DNA from: Comamonas composti DSM 21721 | Lineage (GTDB): Bacteria; Pseudomonadota; Gammaproteobacteria; Burkholderiales; Burkholderiaceae_C | Assembly (NCBI RefSeq): GCF_000429845.1 | Contig: NZ_KE386975.1 | Span: 42,719 to 81,956 of the forward strand | Length of the DNA stretch: 39,238 nt | Direction: 5' to 3' | Part shown: positions 7,222-14,297 of the stretch, piece by piece | Numbering within the stretch: position 1 is the stretch's first letter | Layout of the letters: every line of letters starts with the position of its first letter | Notes under the pieces: model-generated | What the model was told of the DNA's origin: nothing | Seen by the model: the letters and a program-made list of their open reading frames with translations, nothing else | Databases searched by the model: none | Made by a program: the position numbers and the translations under genes

Positions 7222-8733
7222 CTGATTCAGCGCGCCAAAGGGCAGGGGCATCTGCTTGCCGTTGAGCTCCATCTTGCCGCCCTGCATCCTGAAGCTGCTG
7301 GTCAGGTTCTCGCCTTCGAGCTTGGCGTAGCCCGAGGCCTCGGCCATGCCCAGCATGGCTTCGATCTCCTCGGGCGCAACCTCGTCCTGTCCCGTGGACT
7401 TCATGATGGGCCCTATCCAGCTCTTGGGCAGGCTGGCATTGGCATGCAGCACGCCCGACTGCACGAGCACCGGCATGAAGCCCATTTGCTGGATCTGCTC
7501 GGCCTCGGGTGGGTTTTGCACTTCGGCGCCGTATTCCAGCATGCCGGTCTTGCCCAGGTAGGTGGCCGACAGCTTCATCGAATACGCGGGCTTGGCTGCG
7601 ATCAGACGCGGGGCGTTCTCCATGAGCAGCTCGGGACCGCGCTCCTCGGGGGCCGGCATGGCCTGGTCGGTGTTTTTCGCGTAGTAGGCGTCGATGATGT
7701 AGCGCTGGAAATTGCGCAGCGCCTCCATGTCCAGGCGCTGCAGCTTTTCCTCCAGCTCCAGGGAGTCGAAGTCCAGCTCGCCGATGCGGCCCTTGGCCTT
7801 GATGACATTGACCATGCCCAGGGTCGCCTTGTCGGCCTCGACCACGCTGTTGCCCTTGAAGTCCTTGAGGTCGGCCACGGTCTTGGTCTCGCCGCCGCCA
7901 GCCGGTGTATTGCTCACGAGCAGGCGGGCCAGGTTCATGCTGCCCTTGCCCGGGCCCATGCCCCACAGGCCTTCGAGCATGCGCGTCTCGAAGCTGCCGT
8001 CCAGGCCCTCGAAGCTGATGAGGGTGCGCTCGCCCAGGGACCGGGTGGCGGCCAGGGCTTCGGCGGCCTGGCCTTCCTCCAGGTCCTCGGGGTCGGCCTC
8101 ATCGTCCTCGTCTTCGTCCTCGTCGGTGTTCTTGGTCAGCGCGCTGATGCTCAGGCCGGGCCAGCGCAGATCGCCCTTGGCATGCTGGTTGTTGTCGCTG
8201 AGCTTGCTCTCCATGATCAGCTCCTGCCAGCTCATGGTCATTTCCTCGTCGCCGAGCTCGCCCTGGGGCAGCACGAAGCGCAGGCTGTGGCTGCCGCCCA
8301 GGTGGTGGACCGTGGTCAGCGTGGGCGCTGTGGCCTTGGCCAGCACCTGCCTGGATTTTTCGTCCATGCCTTCGATGGCAAAGTTGGAAACCGTGGCTGC
8401 AGCTGCAAAGCGCCCGCCGGCCATGGGGCCGTGGCGCACATGGCTGTTCACGACCAGGTGCATGGGCTTGGGCGGCTCGGCGGTCTCGTCGCCGTCATGC
8501 TCCTGCTCGACCTGGGGCTGCTTCCATTCGAGCACCAGGCGTGCATCGGCCGAGAAAAAGCCTTTCCTGTATTCGTTGGTGAGAATGGTCTTCTCGCCAA
8601 TCAGCTTGCCCAGCCGGGTCACGGCTTCCTGGTAGCTGGCCTCGGCCTTTTGCCCCATGTACCAAGTGGCGCCGCCATAGGCGACGATGGCCAATGCCAC
8701 GCCCGCGGCCAATACGGTTTTTTTATTGCTCAT
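7219..8733 (-). CDS. DUF945 (YdgA-like) family protein
   Basis: 504 residues. A single N-terminal membrane anchor (TVLAAGVALAIVAYGGATWYM) precedes a large, presumably periplasmic region. The early GQKAEASYQEAVTRLGKLIG and NEYRKGFFSADARLVLE segments fit the E. coli YdgA/DUF945 family, as does the overall length. An acidic run (DEDEDEDDEADPEDLEE, ~residues 210-226) is an unusual insertion. The C-terminal part alternates beta-strand-like segments (GMLEYGAEVQNPPEAEQIQ, KLEGENLTSSFRMQGGKMEL). YdgA proteins have no settled biochemical function. The stop codon lies in a palindromic repeat shared with other gene ends in the window. It is convergent with the Bug gene and is probably monocistronic. Confidence 0.8.
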   Translation of the reverse strand: MSNKKTVLAAGVALAIVAYGGATWYMGQKAEASYQEAVTRLGKLIGEKTILTNEYRKGFFSADARLVLEWKQPQVEQEHDGDETAEPPKPMHLVVNSHVRHGPMAGGRFAAAATVSNFAIEGMDEKSRQVLAKATAPTLTTVHHLGGSHSLRFVLPQGELGDEEMTMSWQELIMESKLSDNNQHAKGDLRWPGLSISALTKNTDEDEDEDDEADPEDLEEGQAAEALAATRSLGERTLISFEGLDGSFETRMLEGLWGMGPGKGSMNLARLLVSNTPAGGGETKTVADLKDFKGNSVVEADKATLGMVNVIKAKGRIGELDFDSLELEEKLQRLDMEALRNFQRYIIDAYYAKNTDQAMPAPEERGPELLMENAPRLIAAKPAYSMKLSATYLGKTGMLEYGAEVQNPPEAEQIQQMGFMPVLVQSGVLHANASLPKSWIGPIMKSTGQDEVAPEEIEAMLGMAEASGYAKLEGENLTSSFRMQGGKMELNGKQMPLPFGALNQ

Positions 8734-8791
8734 TATGAAATTTCATTGGTTGCAAAGCCCCTGTAGCTGGGGGTGGCCAGTTTACCGGGCA

Positions 8792-9715
8792 TCAGGAAAA
8801 CCCTGAGGGTTTTCCCGGCTGCTGGAAAAGTTCACAAACCAGAGCGCGCAGCCATTGTAGGGCCGGCTCCTGCTCGAAGCGCCAGCTCCAGTGCACGGAG
8901 ACATGGAAATCGCTGGCGGGCAGGCTGGCCTCAAGCACCGCATAGCCGCCGAGCTGCACAAAGCCCTGGGCGATCTGCGCGGGCATGAGCACGGCCAGAT
9001 CGGTCTGGCTGACGATGGATGGCACGGCCAGGAAATGCGCGGCCGAAAGCCGTATGCGCGCATCGAGCTCCAGACTCTTGAGGATGCGCAGGGTCTCGGA
9101 GTGCGAGCGCACGGCCACATAGTCGAGGCGCTTGAGCTGGGCCGGTGTCAGGCGCCGTCCCTGGGCCGCATCCAGCAGCGGATGGCCTGCGCGCAGCAGC
9201 AGGCAGTAGTGATCCGACAGCAGCACGCTTTGCCGGGTGCGCGTGACGCCGGGCAGAAAGCCTATGGCCAGATCCAGCAGGCCGCGGTCCAGCGCATCGG
9301 CGATCTCGGCCATGGGCAGGGGCTGGGTCTGCAACTGCACATGCGGTGCGCGCTGGCGCAGGGCCTGCATGAGCTGGGGCAGAAAGCGCGCCTCGCCGAT
9401 ATCGCTCACATGCAGGCGAAAGCACTGGCGCGCCTGCAGGGGCTCGAAGCTCTGGGCTTCGGAGACGGCGACCTCCAGTGTCTCCAGCGCCAGCCCCACG
9501 GCCTGGGCCAGGCGCTGGGCGCGCGGCGTGGGCCGCACGCCGCCCTGGGTGCGCTCGAACAAGGGATTGCCGAGCAGCAGGCGCAGCCGCGTCAGCGCCT
9601 GGCTGGTCGCGGGCTGGGACAGGTTGAGCTCCTCGGCCGCGCGGCTCACGCTGCTGTGGCGGAAGACGGCGTCGAAAACGCGCAGCAGATTCAGGTCCAG
9701 GGTTTTGATATCCAT
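8792..9715 (-). CDS. LysR-type transcriptional regulator, divergent from the benzoylformate decarboxylase gene
   Basis: 307 residues, typical for the family. The N-terminal winged helix-turn-helix is clear (LNLLRVFDAVFRHSSVSRAA, LNLSQPATSQALTRLR, GNPLFERTQGGVRPTPRA). The effector-binding domain follows from ~residue 90 (LHVSDIGEARFLPQLMQALR, LDLAIGFLPGVTRTRQ). It is transcribed away from the decarboxylase gene with a 146-bp shared control region containing a T-N11-A site. By LysR convention it would regulate that gene and possibly the Bug gene downstream, with an aromatic alpha-keto or alpha-hydroxy acid as plausible inducer. The inducer is an inference from context. Confidence 0.9.
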   Translation of the reverse strand: MDIKTLDLNLLRVFDAVFRHSSVSRAAEELNLSQPATSQALTRLRLLLGNPLFERTQGGVRPTPRAQRLAQAVGLALETLEVAVSEAQSFEPLQARQCFRLHVSDIGEARFLPQLMQALRQRAPHVQLQTQPLPMAEIADALDRGLLDLAIGFLPGVTRTRQSVLLSDHYCLLLRAGHPLLDAAQGRRLTPAQLKRLDYVAVRSHSETLRILKSLELDARIRLSAAHFLAVPSIVSQTDLAVLMPAQIAQGFVQLGGYAVLEASLPASDFHVSVHWSWRFEQEPALQWLRALVCELFQQPGKPSGFS

Positions 9716-9741
9716 GGGGTGAATATCTCATAGATGCTTTA

Positions 9742-9754
9742 TTCAATTGCTGAA
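9742..9754. promoter_or_regulatory. Candidate LysR-type binding site (T-N11-A)
   Basis: TTCAATTGCTGAA has symmetric arms TTCA / TGAA and fits the T-N11-A rule for LysR regulators. It lies in the divergent region, 27 bp from the LysR start codon and ~108 bp from the decarboxylase start, a normal place for a recognition site. Confidence 0.4.
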
Positions 9755-9861
9755 AATCTCAGCGCCATGCACCATGCAGGGCTTGCAGTCACACAAAGGC
9801 GTCTGTGCTCATGCGTGCGTGGCCGCAGGCACAGCGCCTGCCATACCAAAGGAGATGCGCT

Positions 9862-11508
9862 TTGCACGCCGATCGAATCGAAGTCCTGAGCCCTGAGAGC
9901 CAGCAGGCCCATCCCCAGGCCTGCGGTTATACCGTGCGCCATGCGGTGATCGCCATGCTCAGGGAGCTGGGCATGACAAAAATCTTCGGCAACCCGGGCT
10001 CCACCGAGCTGCCGCTGTTCCGCGACTATCCCGAGGACTTCAGCTATGTGCTGGGCCTGCAGGAGGCCGTGGTCGTGGGCATGGCCGACGGCTATGCCCA
10101 GGCCACGCGCAATGCGAGCTTTGTGAACCTGCACTCGGCCGCTGGCGTGGGCCATGCGATGGCGAACATCTTCACGGCCTTCAAGAACCGCACGCCCATG
10201 GTGATCACGGCCGGCCAGCAGGCGCGCTCGCTGCTGCAGTTCGACCCCTTCTTGCACTCGGCCCAGGCGGCCGAGCTGCCCAAGCCCTATGTGAAGTGGA
10301 GCTGCGAGCCCGCGCGGGCCGAGGACGTGCCCCAGGCCCTGGCACGCGCCTACTACATCGCCATGCAGGAGCCGCGCGGCCCGGTGCTGGTGTCCATTCC
10401 TGCCGACGACTGGGACCGTGCGGCCGAGCCGATTGCCGTGCGCCATGTGGGCTTCGAGTCCCGGGCCAATCCCCAGACGCTGGAGCTGATCGGTCAGGCG
10501 CTGGAGTCGGCGCAGGCCCCGGCCTTTGTCGTGGGGGCGGCCGTGGACCGTGGCCAGGCCTGGGATGCGGTCGTGGCCCTGGCTGAGCGCCACCAGGCGC
10601 GCGTATTCGTGGCCCCGATGAGCGGACGCTGCAGCTTCCCCGAGGATCACCGCCTGTTCGCGGGCTTTCTGCCGGCCATGCGCGAGAGCATAGTCCAGCA
10701 CCTTGACGGCCATGACGTGGTGTTTGCCGTCGGGGCCGCAGCCTTTACCTATCACGTGGAAGGTGAGGGGCCGCATATCCCCGAAGGCACTCGGCTCTAT
10801 CAGCTCATAGAGGACCCGGCGATTGCAGCCTGGGCGCCCGTGGGCACGGCGGCCGTGGGCAACATCCGCATGGGCGTGGAGGAGTTGCTGGCGCGTGCGC
10901 CCGGCGCCGAGGCCGGGCGTGCGGCGCCCAGGGCCAGGCCCGTGCCCGAGACGCCCGCGCCGCCCGCGCCCGGCGAGCGCATGTCGGTGGCCTATGCCAT
11001 GCATACGCTGACCCAGGTGCGCGATGAGCACAGCATCATCGTCGAGGAGGCTCCGAGCTCGCGCCCCGTCATTCAGACCCATTTGCCGATCTTTCACTCG
11101 GCCACCTTCTACACCATGTGCAGCGGCGGTCTGGGCCACAGCATGCCGGCCGCCGTGGGCGTGGCCCTGGCGCAGCCCCGGGCCAAGGTCATCGCCGTCA
11201 TCGGAGACGGCTCGGCCATGTATTCCATACAGGCGCTGTGGAGCGCGGCCCAGCTGGGGCTGGCCATCACCTTTGTGATCCTCAAGAACCGGCGCTATGC
11301 GGCCTTGCAGGACTTCTCCCGGGTGTTCGGCTACCGCGAGGGAGAAAAGGTCGAAGGCACGGAGCTGCCGGACCTGGACTTCGTAGCCCTGGCGCGCGGC
11401 CAGGGCTGCGATGCCGTACATGTGGAGCAGGCCCATGAGCTGGAGGCCGTGCTGCGCAAGGCATTGCTGCACGAGCGGCCCATGCTGGTCGAGGTCGAGG
11501 TGGCCTGA
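9862..11508 (+). CDS. mdlC: Benzoylformate decarboxylase (ThDP-dependent)
   Basis: 548 residues. The TTG at 9862 is preferred because AAAGGAG lies 7 nt upstream; an ATG at 9805 would add 19 poorly conserved residues. The enzyme decarboxylates phenylglyoxylate to benzaldehyde. It follows the Pseudomonas MdlC pattern closely: GNPGSTELPL with Ser47, LQEAVVVGMADGYAQA, NLHSAAG with His91, TAGQQARSL, KWSCEPA, and His298 in FTYHVEG, corresponding to catalytic Ser26, His70 and His281 of MdlC. The ThDP/Mg motif is VIGDGSAMYSIQALWSAAQ ending near LKNRRYAAL. A Pro/Ala-rich linker near 360-375 is longer than usual. No mandelate dehydrogenase or benzaldehyde dehydrogenase is nearby. Related alpha-keto acid decarboxylases are the main alternative. 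Confidence 0.85.
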   Translation: MHADRIEVLSPESQQAHPQACGYTVRHAVIAMLRELGMTKIFGNPGSTELPLFRDYPEDFSYVLGLQEAVVVGMADGYAQATRNASFVNLHSAAGVGHAMANIFTAFKNRTPMVITAGQQARSLLQFDPFLHSAQAAELPKPYVKWSCEPARAEDVPQALARAYYIAMQEPRGPVLVSIPADDWDRAAEPIAVRHVGFESRANPQTLELIGQALESAQAPAFVVGAAVDRGQAWDAVVALAERHQARVFVAPMSGRCSFPEDHRLFAGFLPAMRESIVQHLDGHDVVFAVGAAAFTYHVEGEGPHIPEGTRLYQLIEDPAIAAWAPVGTAAVGNIRMGVEELLARAPGAEAGRAAPRARPVPETPAPPAPGERMSVAYAMHTLTQVRDEHSIIVEEAPSSRPVIQTHLPIFHSATFYTMCSGGLGHSMPAAVGVALAQPRAKVIAVIGDGSAMYSIQALWSAAQLGLAITFVILKNRRYAALQDFSRVFGYREGEKVEGTELPDLDFVALARGQGCDAVHVEQAHELEAVLRKALLHERPMLVEVEVA

Positions 11509-11531
11509 GATCGTGAACACGTTCTCAGGCC
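11502..11531. repeat. Stop-codon palindrome, copy B2
   Basis: GGCCTGAGA / TCTCAGGCC arms flank TCGTGAACACGT; the core AGATCGTGAACACGTTCT is at 11508-11525. The TGA stop of the decarboxylase gene (11506-11508) is the left edge. Here the palindrome extends into the coding end, making a strong hairpin between two co-directional genes. Confidence 0.75.
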
Positions 11532-11583
11532 TGGACGCAGATCCTTTTCAAGACAAAGCAACAGAATCCAAGGAGACAAGCAG

Positions 11584-12582
11584 ATGTTCAAAAGGCAGAT
11601 TTTCAGGCGCCGGCTTATGGTCCTCGCGGCCCTGGCGGGAGCCGGCCTCATGGCCCAGCCCGCATGGGCGCAAAAGAGTGCGCAAAAGTGGCCCGAAAAA
11701 CCCGTGCGCCTGATCGTGAACTTTGCGCCCGGCGGTGCGGCCGACGTGCTCGCCCGGGCGGTCACGCCCACCATGAGCCAGGTGCTGGGCCAGTCGGTGG
11801 TGGTGGACAACAAGCCCGGCGCAGGCGGCAACATCGGCATCAGCGAGGCCGTGCGCGCGTCCAAGGACGGCTACACCCTGCTGCTGAGCTCGGGCGGGGC
11901 GATCACCATCAACCCCATGATCTACAGCCGCCTGAGCTTCAATCCCGAAAAGGATTTGACGCCCGTGGCGGCCGTGGCCCGCGTTCATGTGTTCCTGGAG
12001 ACCCATCCCAGCGTGCCGACCGCGGATGTGGGCGAGTTCATCAGATACATCAAGGCCAACCCCGGCAAGCTCGCCTATGGCTCGCCGGGCCAGGGCACAT
12101 CGCCGCATCTGGCCGGCGAGATGTTCAAGCGCATGGCCGAGGTCGAGGCCACCCACGTGCCCTACAAGGGCGCGGGGCCGGCCCTGAGCGACATGCTCAG
12201 CGGCCAGTTGCAGTTCTGGTTCGATCCGGGGCCGGGCCTCAAGCAGGTCGAGGCCGGCAAGCTCAGGCTGCTGGCCATAGGCAGTCCCCACCGCCTGCCC
12301 CAGTACCCGGATGTGCCCACGCTGGCCGAAAGCGGCCTGCCGGGCTTTGATGCCGACACCTTGTTCGGTCTCTATGCGCCAGCGGGCGTGCCCGAGGCCG
12401 TGATCGCCCAGGTTCGAGCGGCCCTGGCCAAGGCCCTGGAGCAAAAAAGCGTGCAGGACGTGATCCAGGCCCTGGGCGCCACGCCTGCGCCCATGAGCCG
12501 CCAGGCCTTTGTGGAGCACCACGCCAAGGAGCGTGAACGCTTCGGCGACCTCGTCAAGGCCATAGGCTTGCGCGTGGATTAA
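11584..12582 (+). CDS. Bug-family periplasmic solute-binding protein, likely for an aromatic acid
   Basis: 332 residues, with AAGGAGA at the correct distance. Signal peptide MFKRQIFRRRLMVLAALAGA continuing to a cleavage near AWA|QK. Mature Bug motifs are present: PVRLIVNFAPGGAADVLARA, VVVDNKPGAGGNIGISEAV, LLLSSGGAITINPMIYS, YGSPGQGTSPHLAGEMF, THVPYKGAGPALSDMLSG and PTLAESGLPGFDADT. It follows the benzoylformate decarboxylase gene by 75 bp and is probably in the same LysR-controlled unit, suggesting phenylglyoxylate, mandelate or a related acid as ligand. That ligand is inferred only from position. A strong terminator follows. Confidence 0.9.
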   Translation: MFKRQIFRRRLMVLAALAGAGLMAQPAWAQKSAQKWPEKPVRLIVNFAPGGAADVLARAVTPTMSQVLGQSVVVDNKPGAGGNIGISEAVRASKDGYTLLLSSGGAITINPMIYSRLSFNPEKDLTPVAAVARVHVFLETHPSVPTADVGEFIRYIKANPGKLAYGSPGQGTSPHLAGEMFKRMAEVEATHVPYKGAGPALSDMLSGQLQFWFDPGPGLKQVEAGKLRLLAIGSPHRLPQYPDVPTLAESGLPGFDADTLFGLYAPAGVPEAVIAQVRAALAKALEQKSVQDVIQALGATPAPMSRQAFVEHHAKERERFGDLVKAIGLRVD

Positions 12583-12620
12583 GCCTGCTGCAGGCCCCTG
12601 TGCCCTGCATGCACCCCATG

Positions 12621-12650
12621 AGCCGCCAGCGTTTGCTGGCGGCTTTTTTG
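12621..12650 (+). terminator. Intrinsic terminator after the Bug gene
   Basis: Perfect 10-bp stem AGCCGCCAGC / GCTGGCGGCT with loop GTTT (12621-12644), followed directly by a T-run. It closes the decarboxylase-Bug unit. Confidence 0.9.
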
Positions 12651-12679
12651 CGTCTGCGGCGGTCCGCATGGGACGACCT

Positions 12680-12766
12680 CTATACCAAGGTATAGGACGG
12701 CACTACCAAAAGCGATTCCGGCCTACCCAATATCAGTGCCTCATGGAGGACAGTGGCTTCGATAAT
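12680..12766 (+). promoter_or_regulatory. Candidate FixJ-type operator and promoter of the RND operon
   Basis: A perfect palindrome CTATACC-AA-GGTATAG at 12680-12695 is followed by two half-site-like sequences, CTACCAAA (12703-12710) and CTACCCAA (12723-12730), spaced 20-23 nt. GATAAT at 12761-12766 matches the -10 consensus at five of six positions, and no good -35 precedes it, as for activated promoters. The palindrome resembles the ATAAACCATGGTTTAT box of the FixJ-family regulator StyR in length and core. The operon's own FixJ-type regulator (19999-20649) is therefore the likely ligand; this is inference. Confidence 0.5.
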
Positions 12767-12868
12767 TCAGCGTCACCCAGAACAAGACCCTGGTGCGCGG
12801 AATGGACACCGGTTTCTGCGCGCGCCGGCCGCTTGCCAGGCGGCCTTTAGAAATTGAGGAGGTAGTGC

Positions 12869-12973
12869 ATGGACCCCGATCCTGCGAGGCGCAGCCGCGC
12901 CGTCCCCATCGTCTGTATTTCCTTCGCCACGACCCGCAGCCCCCGCACCGGGCGCTGCTTTTCTAGAGCCTGA
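12869..12973 (+). CDS. Possible 34-residue leader peptide upstream of the RND operon
   Basis: ATG at 12869 is preceded by GAGGAGGT (12856-12863), the best Shine-Dalgarno of this operon, and opens a 34-codon frame starting MDPDPARRSRAVPIVCIS and ending in TGA at 12971-12973. It is rich in Arg and Pro codons and lies 184 nt before the adaptor gene, whose own start has no clear ribosome site. That fits a regulatory leader ORF more than a functional protein. The 12974-13157 stretch contains no other recognisable gene. Coding status is unproven. Confidence 0.45.
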   Translation: MDPDPARRSRAVPIVCISFATTRSPRTGRCFSRA

Positions 12974-13157
12974 GGACGGCAAGCCATGCCGGTCCCGGCC
13001 TGCTGGATCCGTCATGCCATCTTTTGCCACTCTCCAAAACCGCCCCGGTCCCTGGGGGCTGCTTGCCAGCGAGCCCGCTCACCGGGCCCGTGCCCATGAC
13101 CCGGGCCGGTGTTCGCGGCCGCGCCGCCTGCCGGGCCGCATCCTGCTTTCCTCGTTT

Positions 13158-14297
13158 ATGACCACTGTCTCCATGCCCCGCTTTCTCACGTATTCAAGAC
13201 CGGCCAGCCTGTTGGCGCTGTGCGCGGCCCTCGCGGCCTGCGACGGCTCCAAGCCATCGGCGATTGAGCCGGCAGACGGCGCCGCCCTGCGCCGCGAAGG
13301 AGCCCTGGTCATCGTGCCCCAGGGCTCGCCCCTGCTGCCCAAGCTCGAAGTCGCGAGCATCCAACTGCAGGAGTTGCAGACCAGTCTGTCGGCTCCGGCC
13401 AGCATCGAGGCCGAGCCCGAGAAGCTGGTCAAGATCACGCCGCCCGTGGTCGGCCGCCTGGTCAGGCTGCACCACCAGCTCGGCGATGCGGTCAAGGCCG
13501 GCCAGGCCTTGATCACCATGGACTCGTCCGAGGTCTCGGGCGTGCGCGCCGAGCACTCCAAGGCCCAGGCAGCCCTGGTGCAGGCGCGCCAGGAATACGA
13601 GCGCCAGAAGCTGCTCTTCGATGCCGAGATCGCAGCGCGCAAGGACTACGAGGCTGCGCACCAGGCGCTGGAAGCTGCCAGCGCCGATGCCAGCGCGGCC
13701 AGCGATCACCTGGCCCAGCTGGGTGCCAGCGTGCAGCGCAGCGCGCGCGGCAACTATGTGCTGACTTCGCCGATCAGCGGCCGCGTGGTGGAGATGGAAG
13801 GCTCGCAAGGCGCGTACTGGAACGATGTCAACGCCTCGGTGATGACCGTGGCCGACCTCAGCCGGGTCTGGCTCAGCGCCAATGTGTCCGAGCGCGACCT
13901 GGCCCAGGTGGATGTGGGCCAGCCAGCGCACATCACGCTCTCGGCCTATCCCGATCTGCGCATCGAAGGCCGCGTGCAGTATGTGGGCGAGCTCGTCGAT
14001 CCCGCCACGCGCAGCGTCAAGGTGCGCGTGGCCGTGGACAACCGCGAAGGCAAGCTGCGCCCCGGCATGTTTGCGCGCGTGAGTTTTGACCGCGCGGGCC
14101 GCGAGGCGTTGATGCTGCCGGCCACGGCCTTGCTGCAGGGCAGCGTGAGCACGCGCGTGTTCGTGGACCAGGGCGACAACCGCTTCGAATCGCGCCAGGT
14201 GCAGGTCGGCGTGCAGCAGGGTGACCTGGTGGAGATCACCTCGGGCATTGCTGCGGGCGAGCGCGTCGTGGTCAATGGTGGGGTGCTGCTGCAATGA
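13158..14297 (+). CDS. RND efflux periplasmic adaptor (CzcB-like membrane-fusion lipoprotein)
   Basis: 379 residues from ATG 13158 (Met6 at 13173 is also possible). The N-terminus is a lipoprotein signal with lipobox LAAC at Cys28, followed by DGSKPS, so the adaptor is lipid-anchored. The order is typical: a lipoyl/barrel-sandwich half (PPVVGRLVRLHHQLGDAVKA), a coiled-coil hairpin (~130-200; AEHSKAQAALVQARQEYERQ), the second lipoyl half (VLTSPISGRVVEMEGSQGAY), then beta-barrel (VWLSANVSERDLAQV) and membrane-proximal parts (GIAAGERVVVNGG). No His-rich metal-binding extension is seen. It overlaps the pump gene by 4 bp (ATGA), so the two are co-translated. Confidence 0.9.
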   Translation: MTTVSMPRFLTYSRPASLLALCAALAACDGSKPSAIEPADGAALRREGALVIVPQGSPLLPKLEVASIQLQELQTSLSAPASIEAEPEKLVKITPPVVGRLVRLHHQLGDAVKAGQALITMDSSEVSGVRAEHSKAQAALVQARQEYERQKLLFDAEIAARKDYEAAHQALEAASADASAASDHLAQLGASVQRSARGNYVLTSPISGRVVEMEGSQGAYWNDVNASVMTVADLSRVWLSANVSERDLAQVDVGQPAHITLSAYPDLRIEGRVQYVGELVDPATRSVKVRVAVDNREGKLRPGMFARVSFDRAGREALMLPATALLQGSVSTRVFVDQGDNRFESRQVQVGVQQGDLVEITSGIAAGERVVVNGGVLLQ

